A DNA stretch of 5,226 nucleotides. Source: an uncultured Helicobacter sp. (GTDB taxonomy: Bacteria > Campylobacterota > Campylobacteria > Campylobacterales > Helicobacteraceae). Positions 1 to 5,193 of this stretch are shown here, piece by piece. Location: NCBI GenBank assembly GCA_944326445.1, contig CALVDZ010000027.1, positions 1 to 5,226 of the forward strand, written 5' to 3'. Numbering within the stretch: the first letter of the stretch is position 1; the number at the start of each line of letters is the position of its first letter. Both the position numbers and the translations under genes were made by a program. Under the pieces are notes generated by a model, which made no database searches, was not told the origin of the DNA, and saw only the letters and a program-made list of their open reading frames with translations.

Positions 1-119
1 CATTTTCTCTCTTTTTAAAATTCTCCTACACTCCACAAATAAGGCATTTATGAAAATTACCATTTTCAATCTTTTTGTATTTTTTCAAAAAGTGTCGGTA
101 TCACTTCAGGAGAAAGCAT
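1..119 (+). promoter_or_regulatory. Leader and probable promoter region of the neu operon
   Basis: AT-rich, T-tract-rich sequence ahead of neuB. T runs around 5-16, 71-76 and 80-85 are of the kind seen upstream of Helicobacter and Campylobacter housekeeping promoters, where the -35 box is poorly conserved. A weak -10 candidate, TATTTT, lies at 78-83 (4 of 6 matches, preceded by TG); I see no convincing -35 hexamer. I cannot tell whether the operon starts here or continues from genes to the left. The first three bases read as ATG on the minus strand with purine-rich sequence before it, so a divergent gene is possible but unproven. Confidence 0.3.
108..112 (+). promoter_or_regulatory. Ribosome binding site of neuB (decides its start)
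   Basis: AGGAG at 108-112 lies seven bases before the ATG at 120. This ideal spacing selects that ATG over the in-frame upstream start at 75, which would add 15 residues with no family counterpart and has no ribosome binding site of its own. Confidence 0.85.
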
Positions 120-1163
120 ATGGACACAATCCATATCCAAAACATTACCATTTCCCAATCCACCCCGCCGCTCGTCGTGCCAGAGATTGGCATAAACCAC
201 AATGGTAGTTTAGAGATTGCCAAACTGATGGTAGATGCTGCCAAAAGAGCGGGAGCAAAACTCATCAAGCACCAAACACATATCATAGAAGATGAGATGA
301 GTAAAGAAGCCCAAAACATCATACCGGGCAACTCTGATAGGAGCATTTATGAGATTATGAAGCAATGCGCGCTTAGTGACAAAGACGAGCGAGCTTTGAA
401 AGAATACACTGAAAGCCTAGGGCTTGTGTATCTTAGCACGCCCTTTTCGCGTGCGGGGGCAAATCGCCTAGAAGATATGGGGGTGAGTGCGTATAAAATC
501 GGCTCGGGCGAGTGCAACAACTATCCGCTCCTAAAGCACATCGCAAGTTTCAAAAAGCCCATAATCCTAAGCACAGGTATGAATAATTTAGAATCTATCG
601 CCAAAAGCGTGGCGATACTGCGAGAGTATGAAGTGCCTTTCGTGCTACTCCACACGACTAATCTCTATCCCACGCCACCCCATCTCGTGCGGCTCAATGC
701 AATGCTGCGTCTAAAAGAGCACTTTGGTTGCCTCGTGGGACTAAGCGATCACACAAGAGATAATCTCGCGTGCCTTGGAGCCGTGGCTTTGGGAGCATGC
801 GTGCTAGAGCGGCATTTCACAGATTCTGTGACAAGAGAGGGGCCTGATATAGTCTGCTCGATGGATGAGCACGCCCTAAGGGAGCTCATCATCCAAAGTG
901 AGCAAATGGCGATAATGCGCGGCACACAAACAGAATCTAAAGAGGCTACCAAGGAAGAGCAAGTAACCATAGACTTTGCCTTCGCAAGTGTGGTGAGTAT
1001 CGCACCTATCAAAAAGGGGGAGATTCTCAGTATGCAAAACATTTGGGTAAAACGCCCGGGTAAAGGCGGAATCCCCGCCCACGAGTTTGAATCCCTGCTA
1101 GGCAAGAGGGCACTAAAGGATATAGAATCCAACACGCAATTGCGCTATGAAGACTTTGCATAA
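120..1163 (+). CDS. neuB: N-acetylneuraminate synthase (sialic acid synthase)
   Basis: Condenses N-acetylmannosamine with phosphoenolpyruvate to give N-acetylneuraminate, the committed step of cytoplasmic sialic acid synthesis. The product is 347 residues, normal for the family. The N-terminal TIM-barrel domain carries PEIGINHNG (21-29), KHQTH (50-54), LSTPFS (105-110), KIGSGE (126-131) and LSDHT (208-212). H211, H232 (in ERHF) and D243 (in GPD) correspond to the metal ligands of the meningococcal enzyme. A C-terminal SAF/antifreeze-like domain (about 283-347) has RPGKGG at 312-317, whose Arg reaches the neighbouring subunit's active site in known structures. From memory the protein is very close to C. 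jejuni NeuB1 (lipooligosaccharide sialylation) and clearly nearer to it than to legionaminate or pseudaminate synthases. First gene of neuBCA; its stop lies 11 bases before the neuC ATG. The exact substrate is inferred from family resemblance and from the neuC neighbour. Confidence 0.95.
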   Translation: MDTIHIQNITISQSTPPLVVPEIGINHNGSLEIAKLMVDAAKRAGAKLIKHQTHIIEDEMSKEAQNIIPGNSDRSIYEIMKQCALSDKDERALKEYTESLGLVYLSTPFSRAGANRLEDMGVSAYKIGSGECNNYPLLKHIASFKKPIILSTGMNNLESIAKSVAILREYEVPFVLLHTTNLYPTPPHLVRLNAMLRLKEHFGCLVGLSDHTRDNLACLGAVALGACVLERHFTDSVTREGPDIVCSMDEHALRELIIQSEQMAIMRGTQTESKEATKEEQVTIDFAFASVVSIAPIKKGEILSMQNIWVKRPGKGGIPAHEFESLLGKRALKDIESNTQLRYEDFA

Positions 1164-1174
1164 GGCAGAGAGTG

Positions 1175-2407
1175 ATGAGAGAAAAAATAGAATCTAAAAC
1201 CGCTAGCAACATTGCAGAATCTAAGAGCAGCAGCAATTTGCCCCAAGCAAATTGCAATAAAATGCTAAGCCCTAAGAAAAAAATCGTTTTTATCACAGGC
1301 ACGCGCGCGGATTTTTCAAAAATCAAATCGCTTATGCACAAAGTCGAAGATTCTAGCGATTTTGAGCTTTTTGTGTTTGTTACCGGTATGCATTTAAGCT
1401 CTTATTTTGGCTCTACAATTGGGGAAGTAGAAAAAAATGGCTTTAGAAATATCTTTAAATTTATCAATTACGACAAATACTACCAAATGGACAAAGCCCT
1501 CGCCACGACTATCGATGGCTTTTCAAGATTTGTTAGTGAGGTAGAGCCTGACCTCATAGTCGTGCATGGCGATCGCATAGAGCCACTCGCTGCGGCTATC
1601 ACGGGCAGTCTCAATAATATCCTAGTTGCTCATATCGAGGGTGGGGAAATCTCTGGCACGATTGATGATAGCCTGCGACACGCTATCTCCAAGCTCGCCC
1701 ATATCCACCTAGTCAATGATGAGAACGCCAAAAAAATCCTTATGCAGCTAGGCGAGAGCGAAGATTCTATCTTTGTCATCGGCTCGCCTGATATGGAGCT
1801 TTTGGAGCAGAGCACCATCTCGCTTGATGAGGCAAAACGCTACTATGATATAGACTTTGAGCACTACGCTATCGTGATGTTTCACCCCGTAACCACGGAA
1901 TTTATGGATATGAAAGCCCAGAGTGAAAATCTCGTCTCCGCCCTTAAATCAAGTGGCAAAAACTATATCGTGATTTATCCAAACAATGACTTGGGCTTTG
2001 AGTTTATTACACAATCTTATGAGGCATTGCGTGGATTAGCGCGATTTAGGCTTTTTCCCTCGCTGCGCTTTGAGTATTTTATCGCGCTGCTTAAAAATGC
2101 CGAGTTTGTCATCGGCAATTCTAGCTGTATCCTCAAAGAAGCGCCCTATCTAGGCATACCCGGAATCCTAGTGGGTAGCAGGCAAAATGGCAGGGCAGGA
2201 AGCCAAAGCGTGCTCAAGGTAGAGGCGCAATCTAGCGCGATACTTGAGGCCATAGGGCAGATTCACAAAATCGATAGGACAGACACCAAACACACAGAGA
2301 TTCTCAATAGCTCTGAGCGGTTTTTTGAATATTTGCAAAGTGGGGCGTTTTTTGACATACCCACGCAAAAGGTGTTTAATACCATCAGGGCACAAAAGTG
2401 GCACTAG
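1175..2407 (+). CDS. neuC: UDP-N-acetylglucosamine 2-epimerase (hydrolysing)
   Basis: Converts UDP-GlcNAc to UDP and N-acetylmannosamine, supplying NeuB. The product is 410 residues from ATG 1175; a GTG at 1172 would add one. GT-B fold motifs: TGTRADFSKI (41-50), HGDR (131-134), HIEGGE (153-158), RHAISKLAHIHL (168-179), GSPD (203-206), FHPVT (236-240), NSS (315-317) and GSRQNGR (334-340). The core begins near residue 35. Ahead of it is a polar Ser/Asn/Lys-rich extension that I do not recall in C. jejuni NeuC1 (about 371 residues). The start is uncertain: AAGG at 1162-1165 is nine bases from ATG 1175 and six from GTG 1172. An internal ATG at 1262 would give 381 residues and a near-standard N terminus, but has no purine-rich site before it and follows a 9-bp hairpin. 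The 3' end overlaps neuA by ten bases, suggesting translational coupling. Function is confident, the start is not. Confidence 0.92.
   Translation: MREKIESKTASNIAESKSSSNLPQANCNKMLSPKKKIVFITGTRADFSKIKSLMHKVEDSSDFELFVFVTGMHLSSYFGSTIGEVEKNGFRNIFKFINYDKYYQMDKALATTIDGFSRFVSEVEPDLIVVHGDRIEPLAAAITGSLNNILVAHIEGGEISGTIDDSLRHAISKLAHIHLVNDENAKKILMQLGESEDSIFVIGSPDMELLEQSTISLDEAKRYYDIDFEHYAIVMFHPVTTEFMDMKAQSENLVSALKSSGKNYIVIYPNNDLGFEFITQSYEALRGLARFRLFPSLRFEYFIALLKNAEFVIGNSSCILKEAPYLGIPGILVGSRQNGRAGSQSVLKVEAQSSAILEAIGQIHKIDRTDTKHTEILNSSERFFEYLQSGAFFDIPTQKVFNTIRAQKWH
1190..1243 (+). repeat. Imperfect 27-base tandem duplication in the neuC 5' coding region
   Basis: Two adjacent 27-base units, 1190-1216 and 1217-1243, both start with GAATCTAA and encode ESKTASNIA followed by ESKSSSNLP (five of nine residues identical, two more similar). 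The period is nine codons, so the frame is kept. This explains much of the extra N-terminal segment of NeuC and suggests it grew by slipped duplication; the second unit is already diverged. Confidence 0.5.
1233..1255 (+). other. Perfect 9-bp hairpin within the neuC 5' coding region
   Basis: GCAATTTGC at 1233-1241 and GCAAATTGC at 1247-1255 are exact reverse complements separated by a CCCAA loop. The structure lies 58 bases inside the annotated neuC frame and ends six bases before the alternative ATG at 1262. No U tract follows, so it is not a typical intrinsic terminator. It could modulate translation from either start; the role is unknown. Confidence 0.55.
2387..2390 (+). promoter_or_regulatory. 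Ribosome binding site of neuA, inside neuC
   Basis: AGGG at 2387-2390, seven bases before the GTG start of neuA at 2398 and still inside the neuC reading frame. It supports the GTG start, which also begins the family's conserved N terminus (MALALIPAR) with no extra residues. Confidence 0.6.
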
Positions 2408-3072
2408 CCCTCATACCAGCCCGCGCAGGGAGCAAGGGCATACCAAACAAAAATCTCGCACCCCTAGGCGATAAGCCGCTACTGCACTACACCATAGAGG
2501 CGGCAAAACAGGCGGCTTGTGTGGATTCTATCGTGCTAAGTAGTGATGGCGATGGGATATTAGAGTATGGCAGGACACAGGGGATTAAAGTGCTACAAAG
2601 GCCTAAAGAGCTCGCACTTGATAGCACAACAAGCGATAAGGTAGTCGCGCACGCACTGCAGCACTATGCGTGTGAAACGCTCATATTGCTCCAGCCCACC
2701 TCGCCGCTTAGGAATGCGAGACATATCGATGAAGCCTTTGAGCGATTTACAAAAGAGGGCAGCGAGGCGCTCATTAGCGTAACACAATGCGATAATGCAA
2801 TCCTCAAAGCCTTCGTGCTTGATGAGAGGGGGTGCCTACGCGGAATCTGCAACGATGCTTATCCCTTTATGCCACGCCAAAAGCTCCCAAAGACTTACAA
2901 AAGCAATGGGGCGATTTATATCGTGCAGACACGCGCATTTTTGGACAATCCAAGCTTCCTGCAGCCTCACACAAGCTACTATGTGATGGATAGCACCTCA
3001 AGTATCGATATCGATTCGCTAGAGGATTTGGATAGAGCTCATAGGATACTATCAGAGCGCACACTCTGCTAG
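2398..3072 (+). CDS. neuA: CMP-N-acetylneuraminate cytidylyltransferase
   Basis: Activates N-acetylneuraminate with CTP to give CMP-sialic acid and pyrophosphate, the donor for sialyltransferases. The product is 224 residues, usual for a stand-alone NeuA. The nucleotide-binding signature IPARAGSKGIPNKN spans 6-19; the Ala at residue 10 replaces the Gly or Ser common there and is a mild change. LLQPTSPLR (97-105), PRQKLPKTY (159-167) and SIDIDSLED (202-210, acidic metal-binding Asp residues) are intact. It starts with GTG and overlaps neuC by ten bases. In some C. jejuni strains the homologous synthetase is fused to a glycosyltransferase; here it is separate. The last nine codons (from R216, sequence RILSERTLC) and the stop lie inside an 87-base repeat found again at 5070, so the native C terminus may have been replaced; all catalytic motifs are upstream of that point. 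No clear terminator follows. Confidence 0.95.
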   Translation: MALALIPARAGSKGIPNKNLAPLGDKPLLHYTIEAAKQAACVDSIVLSSDGDGILEYGRTQGIKVLQRPKELALDSTTSDKVVAHALQHYACETLILLQPTSPLRNARHIDEAFERFTKEGSEALISVTQCDNAILKAFVLDERGCLRGICNDAYPFMPRQKLPKTYKSNGAIYIVQTRAFLDNPSFLQPHTSYYVMDSTSSIDIDSLEDLDRAHRILSERTLC

Positions 3073-3129
3073 ATTCACTGCGCGCACGCCAAACACGATA
3101 TTTTGCAGCGTATCTAATCCCCGCTAAGC
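3043..3129 (+). repeat. 87-base direct repeat, copy 1 (neuA 3' end)
   Basis: Matches 5070-5156 without gaps at 78 of 87 positions; eight of the nine differences are transitions. It begins exactly at the neuA codon for R216, includes the neuA stop, and runs 57 bases beyond it. The differences are spread over all three codon phases, so no reading frame looks preserved by selection. A weaker shared tail (TTAAGC, two bases, then T5) at 3157-3169 resembles the end of copy 2, so the original unit may have been longer, reaching almost to the ggt stop codon. Confidence 0.9.
3070..3116 (+). other. Imperfect stem-loop conserved in both repeat copies
   Basis: Bases 3070-3082 can pair with 3104-3116 in 11 of 13 positions (TAGAT with ATCTA, then one pair between two mismatches, then five pairs). 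The corresponding structure in copy 2 is 5097-5143. The two copy differences in the stem, 3082 (G or A, facing U) and 3106 (C or U, facing G), keep pairing only if the plus strand is the RNA. A smaller hairpin, CAGAG with CTCTG, sits just upstream at 3053-3068. The 22-base loop makes the fold tentative. Confidence 0.35.
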
Positions 3130-3172
3130 CTCATAGAATATCTTTGCTTTCTTCCCTTAAGCCCTTTTTGCT

Positions 3173-4879
3173 TTAAAACTCTTTCCTAGGATCATTCACG
3201 CCATAATACACGCCATTTTTCTGCATAATGGCATTCACATCGCCCATATCGGGTAATTCCGTGATTGTGTAGCCCATTTTCTTTAGATTGTCTTTCACAT
3301 CTTCGCTCAAGCCATATTCCTCCACGCGCAGCTCATCAGGTAGCCATTGCATATGGAATCTCGGATATTCCACCGCCCTGCCTAAATCCATCTTATAATC
3401 AATCACATTCACAATCACTTGCAACACCGTGGTAATAATCCGCGCTCCGCCCGGACTGCCCACTACCATAAACAATTCCTTATCTTTAAGCACGATAGTT
3501 GGCGACATAGAGCTTAGAGGGCGTTTATTTGGCTCTATGGCGTTTGCCTCACCTCCCACTAGCCCATAGATATTTGGCACTCCGGGTTTGATAGAAAAAT
3601 CGTCCATTTCATTATTGAGCAAGAATCCAGCCCCATCTACCGCTGCTGCACTACCATAACTCGCATTGATTGTATAGGTAACCGCCACGGCATTCCCCCA
3701 TTTATCCGCCACAGAATAATGTGTCGTGTGGTTGCCCTCTTTGAGATTTGGGGTATTTTCTTGCTTGATAACCCCAAGCCCGGGGGTAACCTTCTTACTT
3801 GGTTTTGCTCCCTTTTTATCCAGAGAATCCCATACCTTTTTAGCATACGCCTTGCTTGTCAGCTCACTCACAGGCACTTTGATAAAATCAGGATCTCCCA
3901 AAAATACCGATCTATCCGCATACGCTTGACGCATGGCTTCAGCAATAATGTGAATGCTTTTTGAACTCCCAAAGCCAAGTTTGCCTAAATCCGTATTTTC
4001 TAGGGTGTTTAGAATCTGCAGGATATGCACCCCACCGCTACTTGGCGGAGGCATAGACACGATACTATACCCACGATAGCTCCCCACTATTGGCTTACGC
4101 CACACAACCTCATAGCTTGCCAAATCCTCCTTAGTGATGATGCCCCCATTTTTTTGCATATCTTTGACTATCAAATCCGCTATCGCACCTTTGTAAAAGG
4201 CACTCTCGCCCTCTCTTGCTATGAGTTTTAGAGTATTTGCTAAGTCCTTTTGCACGAGAGTTTCCCCACCTTTATACACACTCCCATCTTTTTTGAGAAA
4301 GTATTTTTTAGAGCTTGCAAACTTTGCTAAATCTTTTTGTGCTTCTTTCATGGTTTCGCTTTGTCTGTCAGTAACCACAAAGCCCTTTTGCGCCAACTCT
4401 ATGCTAGGGGCTATTAAGTCAGCTAAGCTCTTAGTCCCGTATTTCTCTAGCATGGCACTCATACCCTTCACCGTCCCGGGCACACCAGCAGCCAAATAGC
4501 CTATGGTAGAAGCATTAGCAATCACATTGCCTTTTTTATCCAGATACATATCCCTATGTGCTTTTAGCGGGGCTCTTTCTCTAAAATCCAAAGCAACATT
4601 TTCCCCATTGGCTAAATGCAATAATGCAAAGCCGCCTCCGCCGATATTCCCCGCAGCAGGATGCACCACAGCCAGACAATAGCCCACCGCCACAGCAGAA
4701 TCTATGGCATTCCCACCAGAATCCAACACTGCTTTGCCTATTGTAGTGCAATATGGCGATGAAGTCATCGCAAGCCCCGTGCCTGTGCTATCTTTGATTG
4801 GTGGATAGCTCGCGGCTTGTGTGTGGAGCGCAAAAATACTCAAGCTAGCCAGAAGTAATGACAATCTTTTTAGAATCAT
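3173..4879 (-). CDS. ggt: Gamma-glutamyltransferase (exported)
   Basis: Hydrolyses or transfers the gamma-glutamyl group of glutamine and glutathione; in Helicobacter it acts in the periplasm or outside the cell, supplies glutamate and ammonia, and affects host cells. The product is 568 residues (H. pylori enzyme 567). The start is the ATG at 4879, not the in-frame ATG at 4897, because AAGGA ends five bases before it and the resulting N terminus is a clean signal peptide (MILKR, hydrophobic LSLLLASLSIFAL, cleavage near TQA-AS, about residue 22). The precursor should self-cleave before T385 in TTHYSV, the nucleophile of the small subunit. Other conserved sites are DFRE (Arg binding the substrate carboxylate), N405, NNEMDD (E424, D427), lid-loop Y438, SS at 456-457 in PLSSMSP, and GG at 477-478 in GSPGG. 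These match H. pylori positions plus five, and the C terminus is DPRKEF. No motif is missing. It converges on neuA and is bracketed by 87-base repeats. Confidence 0.97.
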   Translation of the reverse strand: MILKRLSLLLASLSIFALHTQAASYPPIKDSTGTGLAMTSSPYCTTIGKAVLDSGGNAIDSAVAVGYCLAVVHPAAGNIGGGGFALLHLANGENVALDFRERAPLKAHRDMYLDKKGNVIANASTIGYLAAGVPGTVKGMSAMLEKYGTKSLADLIAPSIELAQKGFVVTDRQSETMKEAQKDLAKFASSKKYFLKKDGSVYKGGETLVQKDLANTLKLIAREGESAFYKGAIADLIVKDMQKNGGIITKEDLASYEVVWRKPIVGSYRGYSIVSMPPPSSGGVHILQILNTLENTDLGKLGFGSSKSIHIIAEAMRQAYADRSVFLGDPDFIKVPVSELTSKAYAKKVWDSLDKKGAKPSKKVTPGLGVIKQENTPNLKEGNHTTHYSVADKWGNAVAVTYTINASYGSAAAVDGAGFLLNNEMDDFSIKPGVPNIYGLVGGEANAIEPNKRPLSSMSPTIVLKDKELFMVVGSPGGARIITTVLQVIVNVIDYKMDLGRAVEYPRFHMQWLPDELRVEEYGLSEDVKDNLKKMGYTITELPDMGDVNAIMQKNGVYYGVNDPRKEF

Positions 4880-4884
4880 ACATA

Positions 4885-4889
4885 TCCTT
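4885..4889 (-). promoter_or_regulatory. Ribosome binding site of ggt (decides its start)
   Basis: AAGGA on the minus strand, five bases before the ATG at 4879. It lies inside the frame of the longer candidate start at 4897, which would place six charged or polar residues before the signal peptide and has no good binding site, so the shorter start is preferred. Confidence 0.85.
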
Positions 4890-4911
4890 TCTCTCATTTA
4901 GTCTGTGCCGC

Positions 4912-4917
4912 ATTATC
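4912..4917 (-). promoter_or_regulatory. Candidate -10 box of ggt
   Basis: GATAAT on the minus strand (five of six matches to TATAAT), preceded by the T-rich stretch TTAACTTTTTT and with no -35 hexamer, as is common in Helicobacter. It would give a leader of about 26 bases. A second candidate, TACAAT (five of six), is at 4957-4952 and overlaps a short inverted repeat. I cannot choose firmly between them. Confidence 0.4.
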
Positions 4918-4951
4918 TCTCTAAAAAAGTTAATACACTCGTGGCTCATAA

Positions 4952-4965
4952 ATTGTAACAACAAT
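4952..4965. promoter_or_regulatory. Short inverted repeat overlapping a ggt -10 candidate
   Basis: ATTGT-AACA-ACAAT, a perfect 5-bp dyad. It covers the TACAAT -10 candidate of ggt on the minus strand, where a repressor would act. The heptamer TTGTAAC inside it recurs at 4988-4994, 35 bases away and next to a second dyad. I do not recognise a regulator for it, and short dyads are common in AT-rich DNA. Confidence 0.2.
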
Positions 4966-4980
4966 ATAAGAATCTAAATA

Positions 4981-4993
4981 TTACATTTTGTAA
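4981..4993. promoter_or_regulatory. Short inverted repeat upstream of ggt
   Basis: TTACA-TTT-TGTAA, a perfect 5-bp dyad centred about 28 bases upstream (relative to ggt) of the dyad at 4952-4965, and overlapping a second copy of TTGTAAC. Possible operator half of a paired site; no regulator recognised. Confidence 0.2.
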
Positions 4994-5050
4994 CTTTGTG
5001 AGATATAGGGGCTAAAAACCCCAACCAAAAACACAAAAATCTATGGAAGA

Positions 5051-5056
5051 TATAAT
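5051..5056 (+). promoter_or_regulatory. Perfect -10 box upstream of repeat copy 2
   Basis: TATAAT, an exact match to the housekeeping -10 consensus, on the plus strand. It predicts a transcript starting near 5063, a few bases before repeat copy 2 at 5070. No -35 hexamer is visible, which is usual in this group. No long open reading frame follows, so any transcript would be non-coding or very short. Confidence 0.4.
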
Positions 5057-5069
5057 CAAAATGTCCCAA

Positions 5070-5156
5070 AGGATACCATCAGAGCACACGCTCTGCTAGA
5101 TTCACTGCACGCACGCCAAACACGATATATTGTAGCGTATCTAATCCCTGCCAAAC
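5070..5156 (+). repeat. 87-base direct repeat, copy 2
   Basis: Second copy of the unit at 3043-3129, in the same orientation, on the far side of ggt. It carries an echo of the neuA C terminus (RIPSEHTLC and stop, against RILSERTLC and stop in neuA) without the rest of that gene. An ATG at 5061 opens a 12-codon frame into it. Its small hairpin is one pair stronger than in copy 1 (CAGAGC with GCTCTG, loop ACAC, 5080-5095). Confidence 0.9.
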
Positions 5157-5172
5157 TCCCCGCTTTAAGCTG

Positions 5173-5190
5173 TTTTTTTTTTTTTTTTTT
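5173..5190 (+). repeat. 18-base T homopolymer, likely hypermutable
   Basis: Eighteen consecutive T residues. Homopolymers of this length slip during replication, and in Helicobacter and Campylobacter they often switch genes on and off. This one ends three bases before a -10-like TATCAT at 5194-5199, so it would fill the spacer and -35 region of the next gene's promoter, where length changes alter promoter strength. The exact count could also be a sequencing error. Confidence 0.75.
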
Positions 5191-5193
5191 GAT

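Larger units (their letters stand above)
5063..5190 (+). ncRNA. Candidate small RNA containing repeat copy 2
   Basis: Inferred only from layout: a perfect TATAAT at 5051-5056, then the repeat with two foldable segments (5080-5095 and 5097-5143), then an 18-T run that could end transcription. The predicted length is about 110-125 bases. Weak point: no strong hairpin sits directly against the T run; the best is AGCG at 5134-5137 with CGCT at 5160-5163, with a long loop. The T run may instead belong to the next gene's promoter. Confidence 0.25.

Noticed and set aside
75..119. Longer neuB start at 75
   Set aside because: No ribosome binding site there, extra residues are not family-like, and AGGAG is perfectly placed for the ATG at 120.
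749..1341. Minus-strand open frames inside neuB and neuC (749-1135, 876-1082, 1027-1341)
   Set aside because: They lie opposite or across well-conserved genes, overlap one another, and resemble no protein family.
2867..3064. Minus-strand 65-residue frame across the neuA end and repeat copy 1
   Set aside because: It is antisense to conserved neuA, and the two repeat copies show no codon-phase bias in their differences, so no frame in the repeat appears selected.
3157..3176. Possible bidirectional terminator between neuA and ggt (TTAAGC with GCTTTAA)
   Set aside because: The stem is AT-rich, needs a bulge, overlaps the ggt stop codon, and has no U tract after it on either strand.
3719..4499. 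Plus-strand open frames opposite ggt
   Set aside because: They are shadows of the strongly conserved gamma-glutamyltransferase reading frame.
4880..4897. Longer ggt start at 4897 (adds MRERIC)
   Set aside because: The shorter ATG at 4879 has an ideal AAGGA at five bases and gives a normal signal peptide; the longer one puts that binding site inside the coding region.
5008..5022. GGGG-CTAAAAA-CCCC hairpin upstream of ggt
   Set aside because: Only four base pairs and no following U tract on either strand, so not supportable as a terminator.
3043..5156. Insertion sequence or CRISPR explanation for the repeats
   Set aside because: There is no transposase or terminal inverted repeats, 87 bases is too long for a target-site duplication, and only two copies 2 kb apart are present.
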